DNA of 64,000 bases from Dinoroseobacter sp034111085 (GTDB lineage: Bacteria > Pseudomonadota > Alphaproteobacteria > Rhodobacterales > Rhodobacteraceae), in the NCBI GenBank assembly GCA_034111085.1, contig JAWUXZ010000027.1, forward strand, positions 1 to 64,000, written 5' to 3'. Shown piece by piece: positions 33,663-43,542 of this stretch. Position 1 is the first letter of the stretch, and every line of letters starts with the position of its first letter. The translations under genes and the position numbers were made by a program. Below the pieces are notes generated by a model. That model made no database searches. It worked only from the letters and a program-made list of their open reading frames with translations, and was not told where the DNA came from.

Positions 33663-36600
33663 TCAATAATCGCGCTCAAAAAAGACCCCAAGCCCGGTTC
33701 TGCCATCCGTATCTGTAGATCCACGCACGGTCACAGACGGGCTGACATCAAGGTTAAGCGTCACGCTGCTGCGGCCATCAGTGCCCAAGGTCACATCGCT
33801 GTAGATGTTGTCTGACAAGTATTTCCCAGCGCGCAAAGCGGGGCCTTCGCCGTCGCCACCACCGGTTACATCAAAATCATCAAGGCCAGTACTTTCGCGC
33901 AGCCTATCCAAAATTCCGCCGCTTCCATCGCCGGTTAGGGTTACTAACGCAGAAGCAAGCTGCGCTGCTTGCAACGGCGAAAGCTGTCCAAGACCGCGGC
34001 CGAACAAGAACTGCGCCAATGCTGCATCTTGGGGCATATCAGGGTCGGAGGTGATGGTAAGCGCTGGCTCGGTCGCGGGTCCATCGACAAGAACGTTTAG
34101 GGTCATATCGCGCCCCTCAGCCCGCGCCAGAAGTCTTATCTGGGGGACCAAAGCGCCTTCGAGAACCGCGCTGCCTTCTTCTAGCGTTAGGCGTTGCCCT
34201 AGCAAATCAAGGCGACCCCTGATCAGCGAAAACTGACCTTCAGGCCGAATATCGACGGTGGTTCCACGCAATTGAAGGCCTCCGCCAAGCTCGGCATCAA
34301 GTCCGCGTCCGCGCACAAAAACCTGATTGGGGGCAGCGAGGCTAACATCCAACGCTAGGGGCGCGCCTGAGGACGCCGCACGTGACGTCTGGATAAACCC
34401 CGCTTGGCCGCGCGTTGATCGCACAGCGCTAGACTCGCCCACATGCCTTAATCCGGGCAAACCGCCAGATTGCGCCGCATTGAACGTTGCCAACCGAACC
34501 TCTGTGGGACCGAGCGTTAAATCACCCGAAATTCTGCCTCCCGACGTCAGCGGTCCGACAAGCTGAACCTGACCAGAGACGCTGGTTTGCAGCACATCCC
34601 CTTGGCGCACCCCAAGATCGCTGAGTGTTATACTGAGCGCTGCTGTATGCGGCGCGGTCAGAGAAACAGGGCCGCGCAACGCAATCTGGCCACCCTGACT
34701 GCCAGCAGCGCTCAGCGCGAGGACCGCTTGCGTGCCGCCGAGCGCAACTGTTCCACTACCACCAACAATCGAGATCGGAAGCGCCGGATCAGCAAGGCGC
34801 GCATCGCGCAAGGTGACAGTGCCAGAAATAGCATCCAAGGCGAGTGGCCCCCGAAGCGTCAGTTCAGCCGAGGCCTGCCCGGTAAGGGAGCGGGGCGAGA
34901 GAAACGGATTGGCAAGCGCCAGTTGTGCCCCGCCCCGCAGGCCAAGATCGACGGTGGTGAAATCTGGACTGATCGTTCCAGACAAACGCAGATCGAGACC
35001 GCCGGGACCGGTTGCAACACCCGTGAGGTCAAGCGCGCCCGATGCCGTGCTGCCCAGAGACAGGTCGAGATTGGCACGTCCGGGAAATCCGGGCAAAATA
35101 CGCGCCAATGTCTCGACCCGCGCGGAAAAGCTAAGTTGGGTGTCGATTTGTGCGAACCGCCCGTTGGCGTCAATGCTGGCATGAGGACTGGCGAGGGTCA
35201 GATTGCGCAAAGTAAGGCCGGTCTCATCGCGGCGGGCATCAACCGAGAGTGCGGTTTCACCGACCAAAAGCGCGTCTGCTTGAGCAATATTGACGGCAAG
35301 GGACTGGGCCGATGCCCTCAGGATCAAATCAAACGCGCCAGACAACAGGGTTGCCGTGCCCTTTAGCCGACCGACAAGCGCGCCCCCAAGCGGACGTTGC
35401 GCCAGCCCTGAGAACCGTCGCAGATCACCCGCATCGACGCTTAGATCCAGGCGCGTATCAATCCCGCCGCTTAGGTTGCTGAGGGTCGCCGTTCCGGCAA
35501 GGGCGGCGGTGTCGGTGTCGATCTGAATACCGCTTAGCGAAAGCGGTTCACTTAACGTTCCTGCCACCTGAAATTGTGCGCGCAAAGCGCTGCCAAGTGC
35601 ATCGGCCAAAGCGGGATCTGCTGGGTTGAGGCCCGTTGCGTCAAGCGTAACAAGGGTATCGAATGTCTCGGCACTTGGGGACAGGGTCCCGTCAATCTCA
35701 AGCGTGACTTCGGACATATCGATGGTGTCGGACGTAAACGCCAAGACTGCAATTTCGGCGCGCAACGCATCGCTGGCGCTGCGATCATAGCTCAGACGCG
35801 CCGTCGCGTTGCCGAGCGACACTGGCTCGCCAGGGATCGGAAGCCGGGTTGCTGTGCCGTCCGCCGAGCGTATCGCAGCCCTTAGCGCCAAGTGATCCGG
35901 CCACCCAGACGCGCCAATCCGGCCGCTTGCGTCAATCTGCAAGGACTTCGCGTCAAGCCGAAGCGTGTTCAGATCAAGCGCACCGCCTGACGCGCGAACA
36001 GCGTCAAAGGACAGGCTTAGGTTTGGTCCAAAGAAATCTCGCAGCTCAGGGTCGAACAGGGGCGTCAAATCACCGGAAACGTCGGCAAGAATGTTGCGCG
36101 TTTGCGACGTGTCATCAACGGTGGTTTGAAACGATCCGGTCAGGCGGGGCTGATCATCAGTGGCAAGACTTAAGGTCGCGCCGAAGTCGGTGACCGGCGC
36201 TTGGCCTTGCAAGGAAAGTGCGACGGACGGAGTGCCGGGCAACCCAAGCAGCGAGGCAAGAACGCCATTGGCGGCTTCCTGCAGGTCAAGATCAATGCCA
36301 AGCGCTTTGCTATCGCGGCTATAAGAAATGGACGCCAAGAACGCACCAGCAGGCCCGCTTAGCTTGGTGATATCCAGATCAAACGCACCGGATCCATCTG
36401 CAAGCGTCGCACGTCCCTGAAAGCTGAGGTCCAATGCGGGTTGGCCTTCGGCTATGACATTGGGCCCAAGTCGCAACAAGGGACTCGCCACAGTCTCGAT
36501 AGCAATAGTGACAGGTAGATCGGGCAGCGCAAAAGGTTCTACGGCGACTTCCGCCATCGTATCTGCTTGGGATTGTGGGCGACGCAAGACCTCGATCCGC

Positions 36601-36890
36601 CGGGCTGTCAGGGCAGATATCTGGATATCGCCACGCAGAACTGCGGCGCGGTTCCAGTCAAGCTCGGCATCCTCAATGATAAGCCAATCGCCCAGCGCGT
36701 CCGCTATTGTCAGACGCTCAATCGTGGCGCGCGCGCTGAGCGCACCGGTGAAGCCATCGATCCTCACCTCTCGCCCAGCGCTAGATAACTGCTCTTCTAG
36801 AAGACCTGCGAGAAAGCCGACGTCACGCTCTTGCGCGGTCAATGCGAAGGGCCAGAATATGCAAATCAGTGCAAAGCAGAACGCACGCAT
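33663..36890 (-). CDS. tamB: TamB, translocation and assembly module inner-membrane protein
   Basis: A 1075-residue AsmA/TamB-type protein with an N-terminal signal anchor (residues 1-18) and a long series of beta-rich repeats that would form a hydrophobic groove across the periplasm. It ends in the DUF490/TamB C-terminal domain with FLFGRGLGQLSPLQAAQLASALV and a terminal GLGVFFERDY. It partners TamA for insertion of autotransporters or for lipid traffic to the outer membrane. The start overlaps the tamA stop by one base (TGATG). Confidence 0.92.
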   Translation of the reverse strand: MRAFCFALICIFWPFALTAQERDVGFLAGLLEEQLSSAGREVRIDGFTGALSARATIERLTIADALGDWLIIEDAELDWNRAAVLRGDIQISALTARRIEVLRRPQSQADTMAEVAVEPFALPDLPVTIAIETVASPLLRLGPNVIAEGQPALDLSFQGRATLADGSGAFDLDITKLSGPAGAFLASISYSRDSKALGIDLDLQEAANGVLASLLGLPGTPSVALSLQGQAPVTDFGATLSLATDDQPRLTGSFQTTVDDTSQTRNILADVSGDLTPLFDPELRDFFGPNLSLSFDAVRASGGALDLNTLRLDAKSLQIDASGRIGASGWPDHLALRAAIRSADGTATRLPIPGEPVSLGNATARLSYDRSASDALRAEIAVLAFTSDTIDMSEVTLEIDGTLSPSAETFDTLVTLDATGLNPADPALADALGSALRAQFQVAGTLSEPLSLSGIQIDTDTAALAGTATLSNLSGGIDTRLDLSVDAGDLRRFSGLAQRPLGGALVGRLKGTATLLSGAFDLILRASAQSLAVNIAQADALLVGETALSVDARRDETGLTLRNLTLASPHASIDANGRFAQIDTQLSFSARVETLARILPGFPGRANLDLSLGSTASGALDLTGVATGPGGLDLRLSGTISPDFTTVDLGLRGGAQLALANPFLSPRSLTGQASAELTLRGPLALDAISGTVTLRDARLADPALPISIVGGSGTVALGGTQAVLALSAAGSQGGQIALRGPVSLTAPHTAALSITLSDLGVRQGDVLQTSVSGQVQLVGPLTSGGRISGDLTLGPTEVRLATFNAAQSGGLPGLRHVGESSAVRSTRGQAGFIQTSRAASSGAPLALDVSLAAPNQVFVRGRGLDAELGGGLQLRGTTVDIRPEGQFSLIRGRLDLLGQRLTLEEGSAVLEGALVPQIRLLARAEGRDMTLNVLVDGPATEPALTITSDPDMPQDAALAQFLFGRGLGQLSPLQAAQLASALVTLTGDGSGGILDRLRESTGLDDFDVTGGGDGEGPALRAGKYLSDNIYSDVTLGTDGRSSVTLNLDVSPSVTVRGSTDTDGRTGLGVFFERDY

Positions 36891-38740
36891 CAGAATGCCT
36901 GCCCGATGCCAAGGTAGAGTTTCGGCCGCGTCTCGCCTCCGCCGGGCAATCCGGCATCAAGGCGAAGCGCTCCGATCGCAGTCTGATACCGCAACCCCAT
37001 GCCGTAGCCGCTATGCGAAGCGCCATTGCCAAACGGCAGGCTATCGGCCCCAACGAAGGCTTGGTCGTAAAACGCAACCAGCCCGATGGTGTCAGTGACC
37101 CTAAGACGTGCCTCGATCGAGCCGCCAAAGAAGCTTCGACCTCCCGTGAATGAGCCGCTCGCCGATGTGCCAAGCGATCCGAAGGGTTGCCCTCGCACCG
37201 TGCCAGAGCCTCCAGACGAGAAAAGATAGTCCGACGGGGTTTGCGCAATCGAGCTGCCGAAGACCGCGCCCCATTGCAGGCGCCCGGCAATTACCAGACG
37301 CGATCCAAGCGCGCGGTAAGCCCTGAAGTCAGTATAGGCGCGCAACCCGCCGCCAGCATCCATCATGCCGAGATAGGGTCGCAATTCAACTTGTGCGAGC
37401 GTCCCATCGGTCGGCGCAAACACATCATCGCGGGTGTCAAAGCCGAGCAGCGCGGGCAAGGACAAAATACGGTAGCTGCTTTTGCCGGGGCGGCGATTGA
37501 TATCCTCGGCCAAGTATTCAAGTCCGATCTCAGCAGTCAGATCCGACGAGAGTTTGCGCTCAAGCCCAAGATAGACGCTGAAACGATCACTGAGGGCTGA
37601 GGGGCCATCGTCGCGCTCCAACGCGCTTCGTGCCACCAGATCAGTGCCGGGCGCGAAGGTTCCAGGCCTGCGAAACGCGCCTGCAATCCTATAATCTAGA
37701 CCACTCAGAGTGCCGCCAATTTCGTTAATCTCAGCATCAAATCGCAGACGCTCTGCCCCGCCAAACAGGTTCCGGTGCATCCAGAAAGCGCTCAGGCTAA
37801 GGCCCTCTTCGCTGGCAATTTCCGCACCAGCACCCAAACGCCGCAAAGGTGCTTCCGTCAGCTGGACAGCAACGTCGAGTGTGTCTGAGCCGAGACTAGG
37901 CGTTTGCTCGCGCAGCGACACAGAGGAAAACGCCCCGGTCGCACGCAATCTGTCTGCGGCAGTTTGAATGGCCTGCGGTGAGAAAACCGCGCCCTCCGGC
38001 AGGCCTGCGATTTGACGGATGCGCTGGGGGGAGGTGCGGTCGTTACCAGAAATCACGAGGACGCCAAATGACAGCCGCTTGCCCGGGGTAAGATCGATAA
38101 CGACGTCCAGCTCTGAGCGGCTATGATCGGCAACGATATCCTGACGCGCAACGCGGGCTTGGGCAAAACCAAGTTCACGCCAAGCAACGATTGCCGCGGT
38201 TGTCGCATCTTGAATGGAGCCACTGAAGGCGCGCGACCCCGGTGCAAATTCCTCGGGGAGAACAGTGCCGGAGGCCAAAGGCGCAATGCGCGCGGTTCCA
38301 AGCAAAAACTGTGGTCCCGGTGCGATTCTGATCTGAATAGACGAGATTTGAGAGGGCGTCGCAAAGGGCGACAGAGACCCGATTGGACGACCATTAATCT
38401 CGATTGCGATCTGCCCGCCGTAACGCCCATCGCGGTAGAGCACGTTTAGAAGGCGCGCTAAATCGGCGCGGGCCGCAGCCAACAGATCTTGCGGATCAGT
38501 GCCGCCTAGCTGCGCCAAACGCGTCGCTTCTGAGGCGTTCCTGAGGTCATCGGAAAGCGTCTCGGATGCGCTTGGCACATCAAAAGTGACCTGCTGCGCT
38601 GTCACGGGCATGGCTGTGCCAAGCGCCAACATGATCCAACCCAATAGGATGAACGCTGTCTGACAGGACCGTAAAAATGTTTGCAAAAGGGGCACAGCGA
38701 CTCGGGAGTTATCCACAGCAGACTTGTCCATACGCGACAT
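36890..38740 (-). CDS. tamA: TamA, Omp85-family outer-membrane assembly protein
   Basis: Outer-membrane barrel partner of TamB. I choose the ATG at 38740, giving 616 residues with a signal sequence ending near PVTAQQ; an in-frame start at 38905 would overlap motB on the other strand. After the signal come POTRA-like domains (for example RIRQIAGLPEGAVFSPQAIQ) and a C-terminal 16-strand barrel with GGSGTVRGQPFGSLG, matching the conserved (V/I)RG(F/Y) loop-6 motif of Omp85 proteins. The last residues GIGQAF fit a C-terminal barrel signal ending in Phe. The 130-base gap to motB has no clear promoter. Confidence 0.9.
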   Translation of the reverse strand: MSRMDKSAVDNSRVAVPLLQTFLRSCQTAFILLGWIMLALGTAMPVTAQQVTFDVPSASETLSDDLRNASEATRLAQLGGTDPQDLLAAARADLARLLNVLYRDGRYGGQIAIEINGRPIGSLSPFATPSQISSIQIRIAPGPQFLLGTARIAPLASGTVLPEEFAPGSRAFSGSIQDATTAAIVAWRELGFAQARVARQDIVADHSRSELDVVIDLTPGKRLSFGVLVISGNDRTSPQRIRQIAGLPEGAVFSPQAIQTAADRLRATGAFSSVSLREQTPSLGSDTLDVAVQLTEAPLRRLGAGAEIASEEGLSLSAFWMHRNLFGGAERLRFDAEINEIGGTLSGLDYRIAGAFRRPGTFAPGTDLVARSALERDDGPSALSDRFSVYLGLERKLSSDLTAEIGLEYLAEDINRRPGKSSYRILSLPALLGFDTRDDVFAPTDGTLAQVELRPYLGMMDAGGGLRAYTDFRAYRALGSRLVIAGRLQWGAVFGSSIAQTPSDYLFSSGGSGTVRGQPFGSLGTSASGSFTGGRSFFGGSIEARLRVTDTIGLVAFYDQAFVGADSLPFGNGASHSGYGMGLRYQTAIGALRLDAGLPGGGETRPKLYLGIGQAF

Positions 38741-38870
38741 GGCCGGGCGCTGCACTAAAAACTCTAGCCGTGACGATGTGTCGGCGAAAAAATGAACAAA
38801 TCTAATTGTTAAGACCTCCTTCACCGCGCGTTGGCTAGAACGGGCTGGGGCATCACGAGAGGACTGAACC

Positions 38871-39662
38871 ATGAGCGCGTCTGACAAAGCGCCGATCATT
38901 ATCAAGCGTAAGAAGATTGTTGTTGAAGCAGGGCATCATGGTGGTGCTTGGAAGGTCGCCTATGCAGATTTTGTGACCGCAATGATGGCGTTTTTTATGC
39001 TGATGTGGCTTCTGAACGCGACCACTGAAACGCAGCGCAAGGGTCTTGCGGATTACTTTAGTCCGACCATTCCTGTCAGTCGCATCTCAGGCGGCGGCGA
39101 TGGTGCGCTCAGTGGCTCAAGCTCCTTTGATCAAGAAAGCTTGGCGCAAAGCGGCACCGGCGGGCTCGATGTACCGGACTCTGCCGACGGCGAAATGGGC
39201 TTAATGGCGGATGTTGAAGCAGGACTTACCGCGATGGGCGGCGAAAGCATGGCCAGCGACGGCATCATGCGCCACATAGTGACCCGCGTGACGGATCGGG
39301 GGCTGATTGTAGAATTTACAGAGTTGCCCGGACGTGCGCTGTTTGAAGCTGGCACAGCAGTGCCTACCTTGCTGACCCGCCAACTTGCGGCATTGGTGAG
39401 TGACGTCTTTGATCTTGCCTCAAACTCGATCGAAATCGGCGCGCACGTTAGCGCGCGTCCGGTTGTCGAGTTGGGCGTGTCACATTGGGATCTATCGACT
39501 GCGCGCGCCCATGCCATGCGCAGTTTGCTTGAGGGCGAGGGCATCGATCCGAACCGTGTTGCGCGGGTGATCGGGCACGCAGACCGCACGCCGGCTGTCG
39601 CCCCCAACATTGATCCAAGCAACAATCGCGTAGAACTGATTCTACTGCGGGCTGATCTCTAA
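38871..39662 (+). CDS. motB: Flagellar motor stator protein MotB
   Basis: Stator subunit anchoring to peptidoglycan. The 263 residues show an N-terminal cytoplasmic tail, one membrane segment carrying the ion-binding Asp33 (KVAYADFVTAMMAFFMLMW) and a C-terminal OmpA-like domain (HADRTPAVAPNIDPSNNRVELIL). The Asp and surrounding residues are those of proton-type MotB. GAGAGGA precedes the ATG. Its partner motA is 11 kb away in the same cluster, an arrangement unlike enterics but seen in Rhodobacteraceae. Confidence 0.93.
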   Translation: MSASDKAPIIIKRKKIVVEAGHHGGAWKVAYADFVTAMMAFFMLMWLLNATTETQRKGLADYFSPTIPVSRISGGGDGALSGSSSFDQESLAQSGTGGLDVPDSADGEMGLMADVEAGLTAMGGESMASDGIMRHIVTRVTDRGLIVEFTELPGRALFEAGTAVPTLLTRQLAALVSDVFDLASNSIEIGAHVSARPVVELGVSHWDLSTARAHAMRSLLEGEGIDPNRVARVIGHADRTPAVAPNIDPSNNRVELILLRADL

Positions 39663-39682
39663 AACGCCGACAGTTTTATTCG

Positions 39683-39697
39683 TTAGGGCGATATTAA
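39683..39697. promoter_or_regulatory. CtrA-like site upstream of flgE
   Basis: TTAG-N7-TTAA (reverse strand TTAA-N7-CTAA) lies 58 bases before the flgE start, one base from the CtrA consensus TTAA-N7-TTAA. CtrA controls flagellar genes in many alphaproteobacteria; binding here is inference. Confidence 0.35.
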
Positions 39698-39754
39698 GAC
39701 GCCTTGCGCCATGGTGCCTTCAAGTTTGGGAATGACGCATCAGAAAGGCGCATC

Positions 39755-41056
39755 ATGACAATTTCATCCTCCTTGAATGCAGGGGTTGCAGGCCTGAATG
39801 GCAATGCCAGCAAGCTTGCAACCATCGCTGATAACATCGCGAACGCCTCGACCTATGGGTACAAGCGCGCCGTCGCAGACTTTCATTCACTGGTTTTGTC
39901 AGAAGGCAGCGGCAGCTATTCGGCAGGGGGCGTTCGGGTGACGACGAACCGTCTTATCGATGAACGCGGCCCGCTGGTTACCACAAACAATGCCACCGAT
40001 CTTGCAGTCAGTGGTGCGGGAATGCTGCCCACGACCATGCTGTCGGCGCTGGACAATCAAACTGCATCATTCCCACTTAGCCTGATGACGACTGGATCGT
40101 TTCGACCGAATGCTGAAGGGGTTCTGACCACAGAAACCGGAATGGTTCTGATGGGATGGCCTGCTGAAACGGACGGCTCCGTCGGAACTTATCCACGAGA
40201 TACCGTTGACGGGTTGGAACCTGTGCGCGTGAACCTCAATCAGTTTGCCGGCGATCCGACAACGAAAATCGAATTGGGCATCAACCTACCCGCGACGGCG
40301 ACGGAGGCCGGCGAAGCTGGTGATGCACTGGATATGTCTATCGAGTATTTTGGCAACCTAGGAACAAGCCAGAACCTGAATATCTCCTACGAGCCAACGG
40401 TTCCAGCGACTGGTGCATCAAATACTTGGACCATGACGATGCGCGATTCTGCGTCGGATGATGCGATTGTAGGCCAATACACGCTGACATTTGCGGATGG
40501 TCGCGGCACAGGCGGGACACTCGAATCCGTCAGTGAGATCAGCGGCGGAGATTACGACGACGCGACCGGCATACTTGATCTAACGCTTGCGGGCGGGCCG
40601 GTCACGGTCAAGATCGGGGCGCTGTCTGACCCGAATGGATTAACGCAGCTTTCCGACAGCTTCGCGCCCGTTTCCATCATCAAAGATGGCTCGCCAGTGG
40701 GCAACTTGTCGGCGGTTGAAGTAGACGCCAATGGCTATATGCACGCCATCTACGATATTGGATTCACAAGAACGATCTACCAGATTCCATTGGTCGATGT
40801 CCCTAATCCAAACGGCCTGATCGCGCTGAATAATCAAGCTTATCAGGTCTCGCCTGAAAGCGGGTCGTTCTTTCTATGGGATGCCGGTGCTGGTCCAACA
40901 GGGGACGTCGTAGGCTATGCGCGGGAGGAATCTGCGACCGATGTAGCCGGAGAGCTGACCCGACTGATCACGACGCAACGCGCCTATTCGTCCAATGCCA
41001 AGGTCATCCAGACCGTGGACGAAATGCTTCAAGAAACTACGAATATGAAGCGATAG
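39755..41056 (+). CDS. flgE: Flagellar hook protein FlgE
   Basis: Structural protein of the hook, exported by the flagellar type III system. The 433 residues carry the N-terminal rod-type motif SLNAGVAGLNGNASKLATIA (followed by DNIANASTYGYKR) and the C-terminal GELTRLITTQRAYSSNAKVI heptad motif, both forming the D0 coiled coil; the middle is the variable surface domain. I use the ATG at 39755, with AAAGG upstream, rather than the longer frame from 39704. It starts the plus-strand set flgE-flgK-flgL-flgI. Confidence 0.94.
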   Translation: MTISSSLNAGVAGLNGNASKLATIADNIANASTYGYKRAVADFHSLVLSEGSGSYSAGGVRVTTNRLIDERGPLVTTNNATDLAVSGAGMLPTTMLSALDNQTASFPLSLMTTGSFRPNAEGVLTTETGMVLMGWPAETDGSVGTYPRDTVDGLEPVRVNLNQFAGDPTTKIELGINLPATATEAGEAGDALDMSIEYFGNLGTSQNLNISYEPTVPATGASNTWTMTMRDSASDDAIVGQYTLTFADGRGTGGTLESVSEISGGDYDDATGILDLTLAGGPVTVKIGALSDPNGLTQLSDSFAPVSIIKDGSPVGNLSAVEVDANGYMHAIYDIGFTRTIYQIPLVDVPNPNGLIALNNQAYQVSPESGSFFLWDAGAGPTGDVVGYAREESATDVAGELTRLITTQRAYSSNAKVIQTVDEMLQETTNMKR

Positions 41057-41074
41057 GGCGCAGGCAGCTAGACC

Positions 41075-42532
41075 ATGAGCATCAGCGGCACCCTCAACAA
41101 CGCATTGTCAGGATTGGGCGCGGCCTCGCGCGCGGCGGAAGTTGTGTCCTCCAACATCGCAAATTCGCTGACCGAAGGGTACGGTCGCCGCGAATTGCAG
41201 CTTTCGGCTACATCCCTTGCGGGCCAAGGCGGCGGTGTCCGGGTGACGGGCGTCGCACGAATGGCGGATCTAGCGCTAATTTCAGATCGCCGCTCTGCAG
41301 ATGCAGGGCTTGGCAACGCAGGTGTTTTACAGAGCTTTTATAACGAGATTGAATCGAGCATCGGCTTGCCGGGAAACGATGGCTCACTCAGTTCGCGTAT
41401 TGATAGGCTCGAGACAGGCCTGATCGAGGCAAGCAGCAGGCCAGATTCGCAGCCTCGCCTTATGGGCGCTATGCGTGCAGCAGAAGGCGTCGCCACCCAG
41501 ATGCGCGCGATATCGACGGATATCCAACGACTGCGGCAGGAGGCCGACACCTCGATTGCCTCGGCCGTCACCGACCTGAACGAGCGTCTTCAAAAGATCG
41601 CTGATCTCAACCACGACATTCGCGTGCAAACTGGTCCTGGGCGGCAAGCTTCGGGGCTTATGGATCAACGCCAGGCAATGATCTACAGCATATCCGAGAT
41701 GGTTCCGATCCGTGAGGTGCCTCGCGATAATGGTCAGATTGCGCTGATCACATCAGGCGGCGCGATCCTTGTGGATGGCAAGGCTGCAGAGCTTTCATTC
41801 TCGCCAGTTGGCGTTGTAACCCCCGATATGACGGTTGCGTCCGGCGCGCTGAGCAAACTCAGCATCAATGGCGAGATAATCGACACCACCAGGGGGCACC
41901 ACGCAATGATCGGAGGGCGCATCGACGCGCTTTTTCGTGTGCGTGACACCCATGCCGTCGAGGTCCAATCCGCGATTGACGGCGTCGCGCGCGACATGAT
42001 GGAGCGGTTTGAGGATCCGAGCGTTGATCCAACACGTGCCGTCGGAACCACCGGTCTTTTCACAGATCGTGGTGCGGTGCTCAATACCGCCGATGAAGTC
42101 GGGCTTGCCGATCGTATCAGCCTCAATTCCGCAGTCGACCCTAGCGCAGGCGGCGATATCTGGCGGCTACGCGCAGGACTTGGTGCCACTGAGCCCGGCA
42201 GTGTTGGCGATGCAACTTTACTGACGCGCATGGTTGATGCGCTGAACGCCGAACGCATTCCACCTTCGGGCGGCTTCATGACCGCGACACGGTCCGCGTC
42301 TGGACTGACGGCTGATCTATTGTCGCGCGCAGGTGCGAACCGCCAAGGCGCCGAGTTTGAGTTGTCTTTTGCGGCTTCAAAACAGCAATCACTGCGAGCG
42401 GCCGAGTTACAAAACGGTGTGGATTCAGATCATGAGATGCAACAGTTGCTGCTTGTCGAACAGGCATATGCCGCCAACGCCCGCGTCATCCAAGCGGTCG
42501 ATGATATGCTCGACCAGTTGTTGAGGCTCTGA
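41075..42532 (+). CDS. flgK: Hook-associated protein 1, FlgK
   Basis: Hook-filament junction protein of 485 residues. The N-terminus has the axial motif LSGLGAASRAAEVVSSNIAN and the C-terminus the matching heptads (LLLVEQAYAANARVIQAVDD), with the FlgK-type middle including RLQKIADLNHDIR. It is 18 bases downstream of flgE and overlaps flgL by one base (TGATG), so the junction proteins are made together. Confidence 0.93.
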   Translation: MSISGTLNNALSGLGAASRAAEVVSSNIANSLTEGYGRRELQLSATSLAGQGGGVRVTGVARMADLALISDRRSADAGLGNAGVLQSFYNEIESSIGLPGNDGSLSSRIDRLETGLIEASSRPDSQPRLMGAMRAAEGVATQMRAISTDIQRLRQEADTSIASAVTDLNERLQKIADLNHDIRVQTGPGRQASGLMDQRQAMIYSISEMVPIREVPRDNGQIALITSGGAILVDGKAAELSFSPVGVVTPDMTVASGALSKLSINGEIIDTTRGHHAMIGGRIDALFRVRDTHAVEVQSAIDGVARDMMERFEDPSVDPTRAVGTTGLFTDRGAVLNTADEVGLADRISLNSAVDPSAGGDIWRLRAGLGATEPGSVGDATLLTRMVDALNAERIPPSGGFMTATRSASGLTADLLSRAGANRQGAEFELSFAASKQQSLRAAELQNGVDSDHEMQQLLLVEQAYAANARVIQAVDDMLDQLLRL

Positions 42533-43542
42533 TGTCTTTTAGCTCTATCGGAGATATGGCGCAGAGTTTTCTGATGCGGGGTCACAACACTCGGATCAAG
42601 TCCGAGCTTCTGCGCCTGAGCGACACGCTTGCGAGCGGCAAGCACTCCGATGTGTCCACCCAACTTCGTGGGGAATTCACCGATCTGGCCGCGATCGAGC
42701 GGTCGATCCGCACCCTTGAGGCGCATCGCACCACGGCGCGGGAAACGACAACGTTGCTGGAAACTGCGCAAATCTCCCTCGGTACAATTCAAGATCTTGC
42801 AGCTGAAGCAGCACCCGCGCTGATCTCGGCGAGCAATTCATATCACGCTGCGCTGCTGCGAAGTTCGTCCGGGGATGCCGAACAGAAGTTCAACAGCGTA
42901 GTTTCAGCCCTAAGTGTGCAGGTCGCAGATCGTGCGGTTTTCTCAGGGGTGGCGACAGATCGCGCGGCGCTACCCGATGGAACTGTTCTGCTTGACGCGG
43001 TGAGGGCCGAACTTGTCGGTGCGACAACGAGGTCAGACATACGAGAAAGGCTGACCACTTGGTTCAACGATCCATCGGGCGGGTTTGCCGCCTCGCAGTA
43101 TCGTGGATCTGATGATCCCCTGGCACCGATCCCCGTGTCTGACACCGAAAAGGTAAACTTCAAGGTCACAGCATTGGCCCCGGAAATCCGTCAAATGCTG
43201 CAGTCTTTTGCAATGGCGGCGCTGGTGACCGAGTTGCCCGCCTTGCAAGATCCTGAAGAAGGTGCGGCGATGATGAAATCGGCTGGTGAATTGATGCTTA
43301 GCGCGCAGACCGGCATGTCGATTCTACGGGCCGATATTGGCGCACTTGAAGATTATACCGACAGAGCCAAGGCCCGAAACAGCGCCGCCCTTTCGGGGTT
43401 CGAAATTGCGCGCGGCTCCATGTATCAAGCCGACCCTTATCAAGCAGCAACCGAGTTGGAGCTCGCTCAGACGCAACTTGAAGCCGTCTATACACTCACC
43501 GCCAGACTTTCCCGCCTCTCACTTTCGGATTATCTCAAATGA
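42532..43542 (+). CDS. flgL: Hook-associated protein 3, FlgL
   Basis: Second hook-filament junction protein, 336 residues, homologous to flagellin ends: N-terminal helix with NTRIKSELLRLSDTLASGK and C-terminal TELELAQTQLEAVYTLTARL. Flagellin itself is not in the window. It overlaps flgK by one base and flgI by four. Confidence 0.88.
   Translation: MSFSSIGDMAQSFLMRGHNTRIKSELLRLSDTLASGKHSDVSTQLRGEFTDLAAIERSIRTLEAHRTTARETTTLLETAQISLGTIQDLAAEAAPALISASNSYHAALLRSSSGDAEQKFNSVVSALSVQVADRAVFSGVATDRAALPDGTVLLDAVRAELVGATTRSDIRERLTTWFNDPSGGFAASQYRGSDDPLAPIPVSDTEKVNFKVTALAPEIRQMLQSFAMAALVTELPALQDPEEGAAMMKSAGELMLSAQTGMSILRADIGALEDYTDRAKARNSAALSGFEIARGSMYQADPYQAATELELAQTQLEAVYTLTARLSRLSLSDYLK

Noticed and set aside
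38741..38905. Longer TamA start at 38905
   Set aside because: It would overlap the divergent motB start and place the signal sequence far from the N-terminus.
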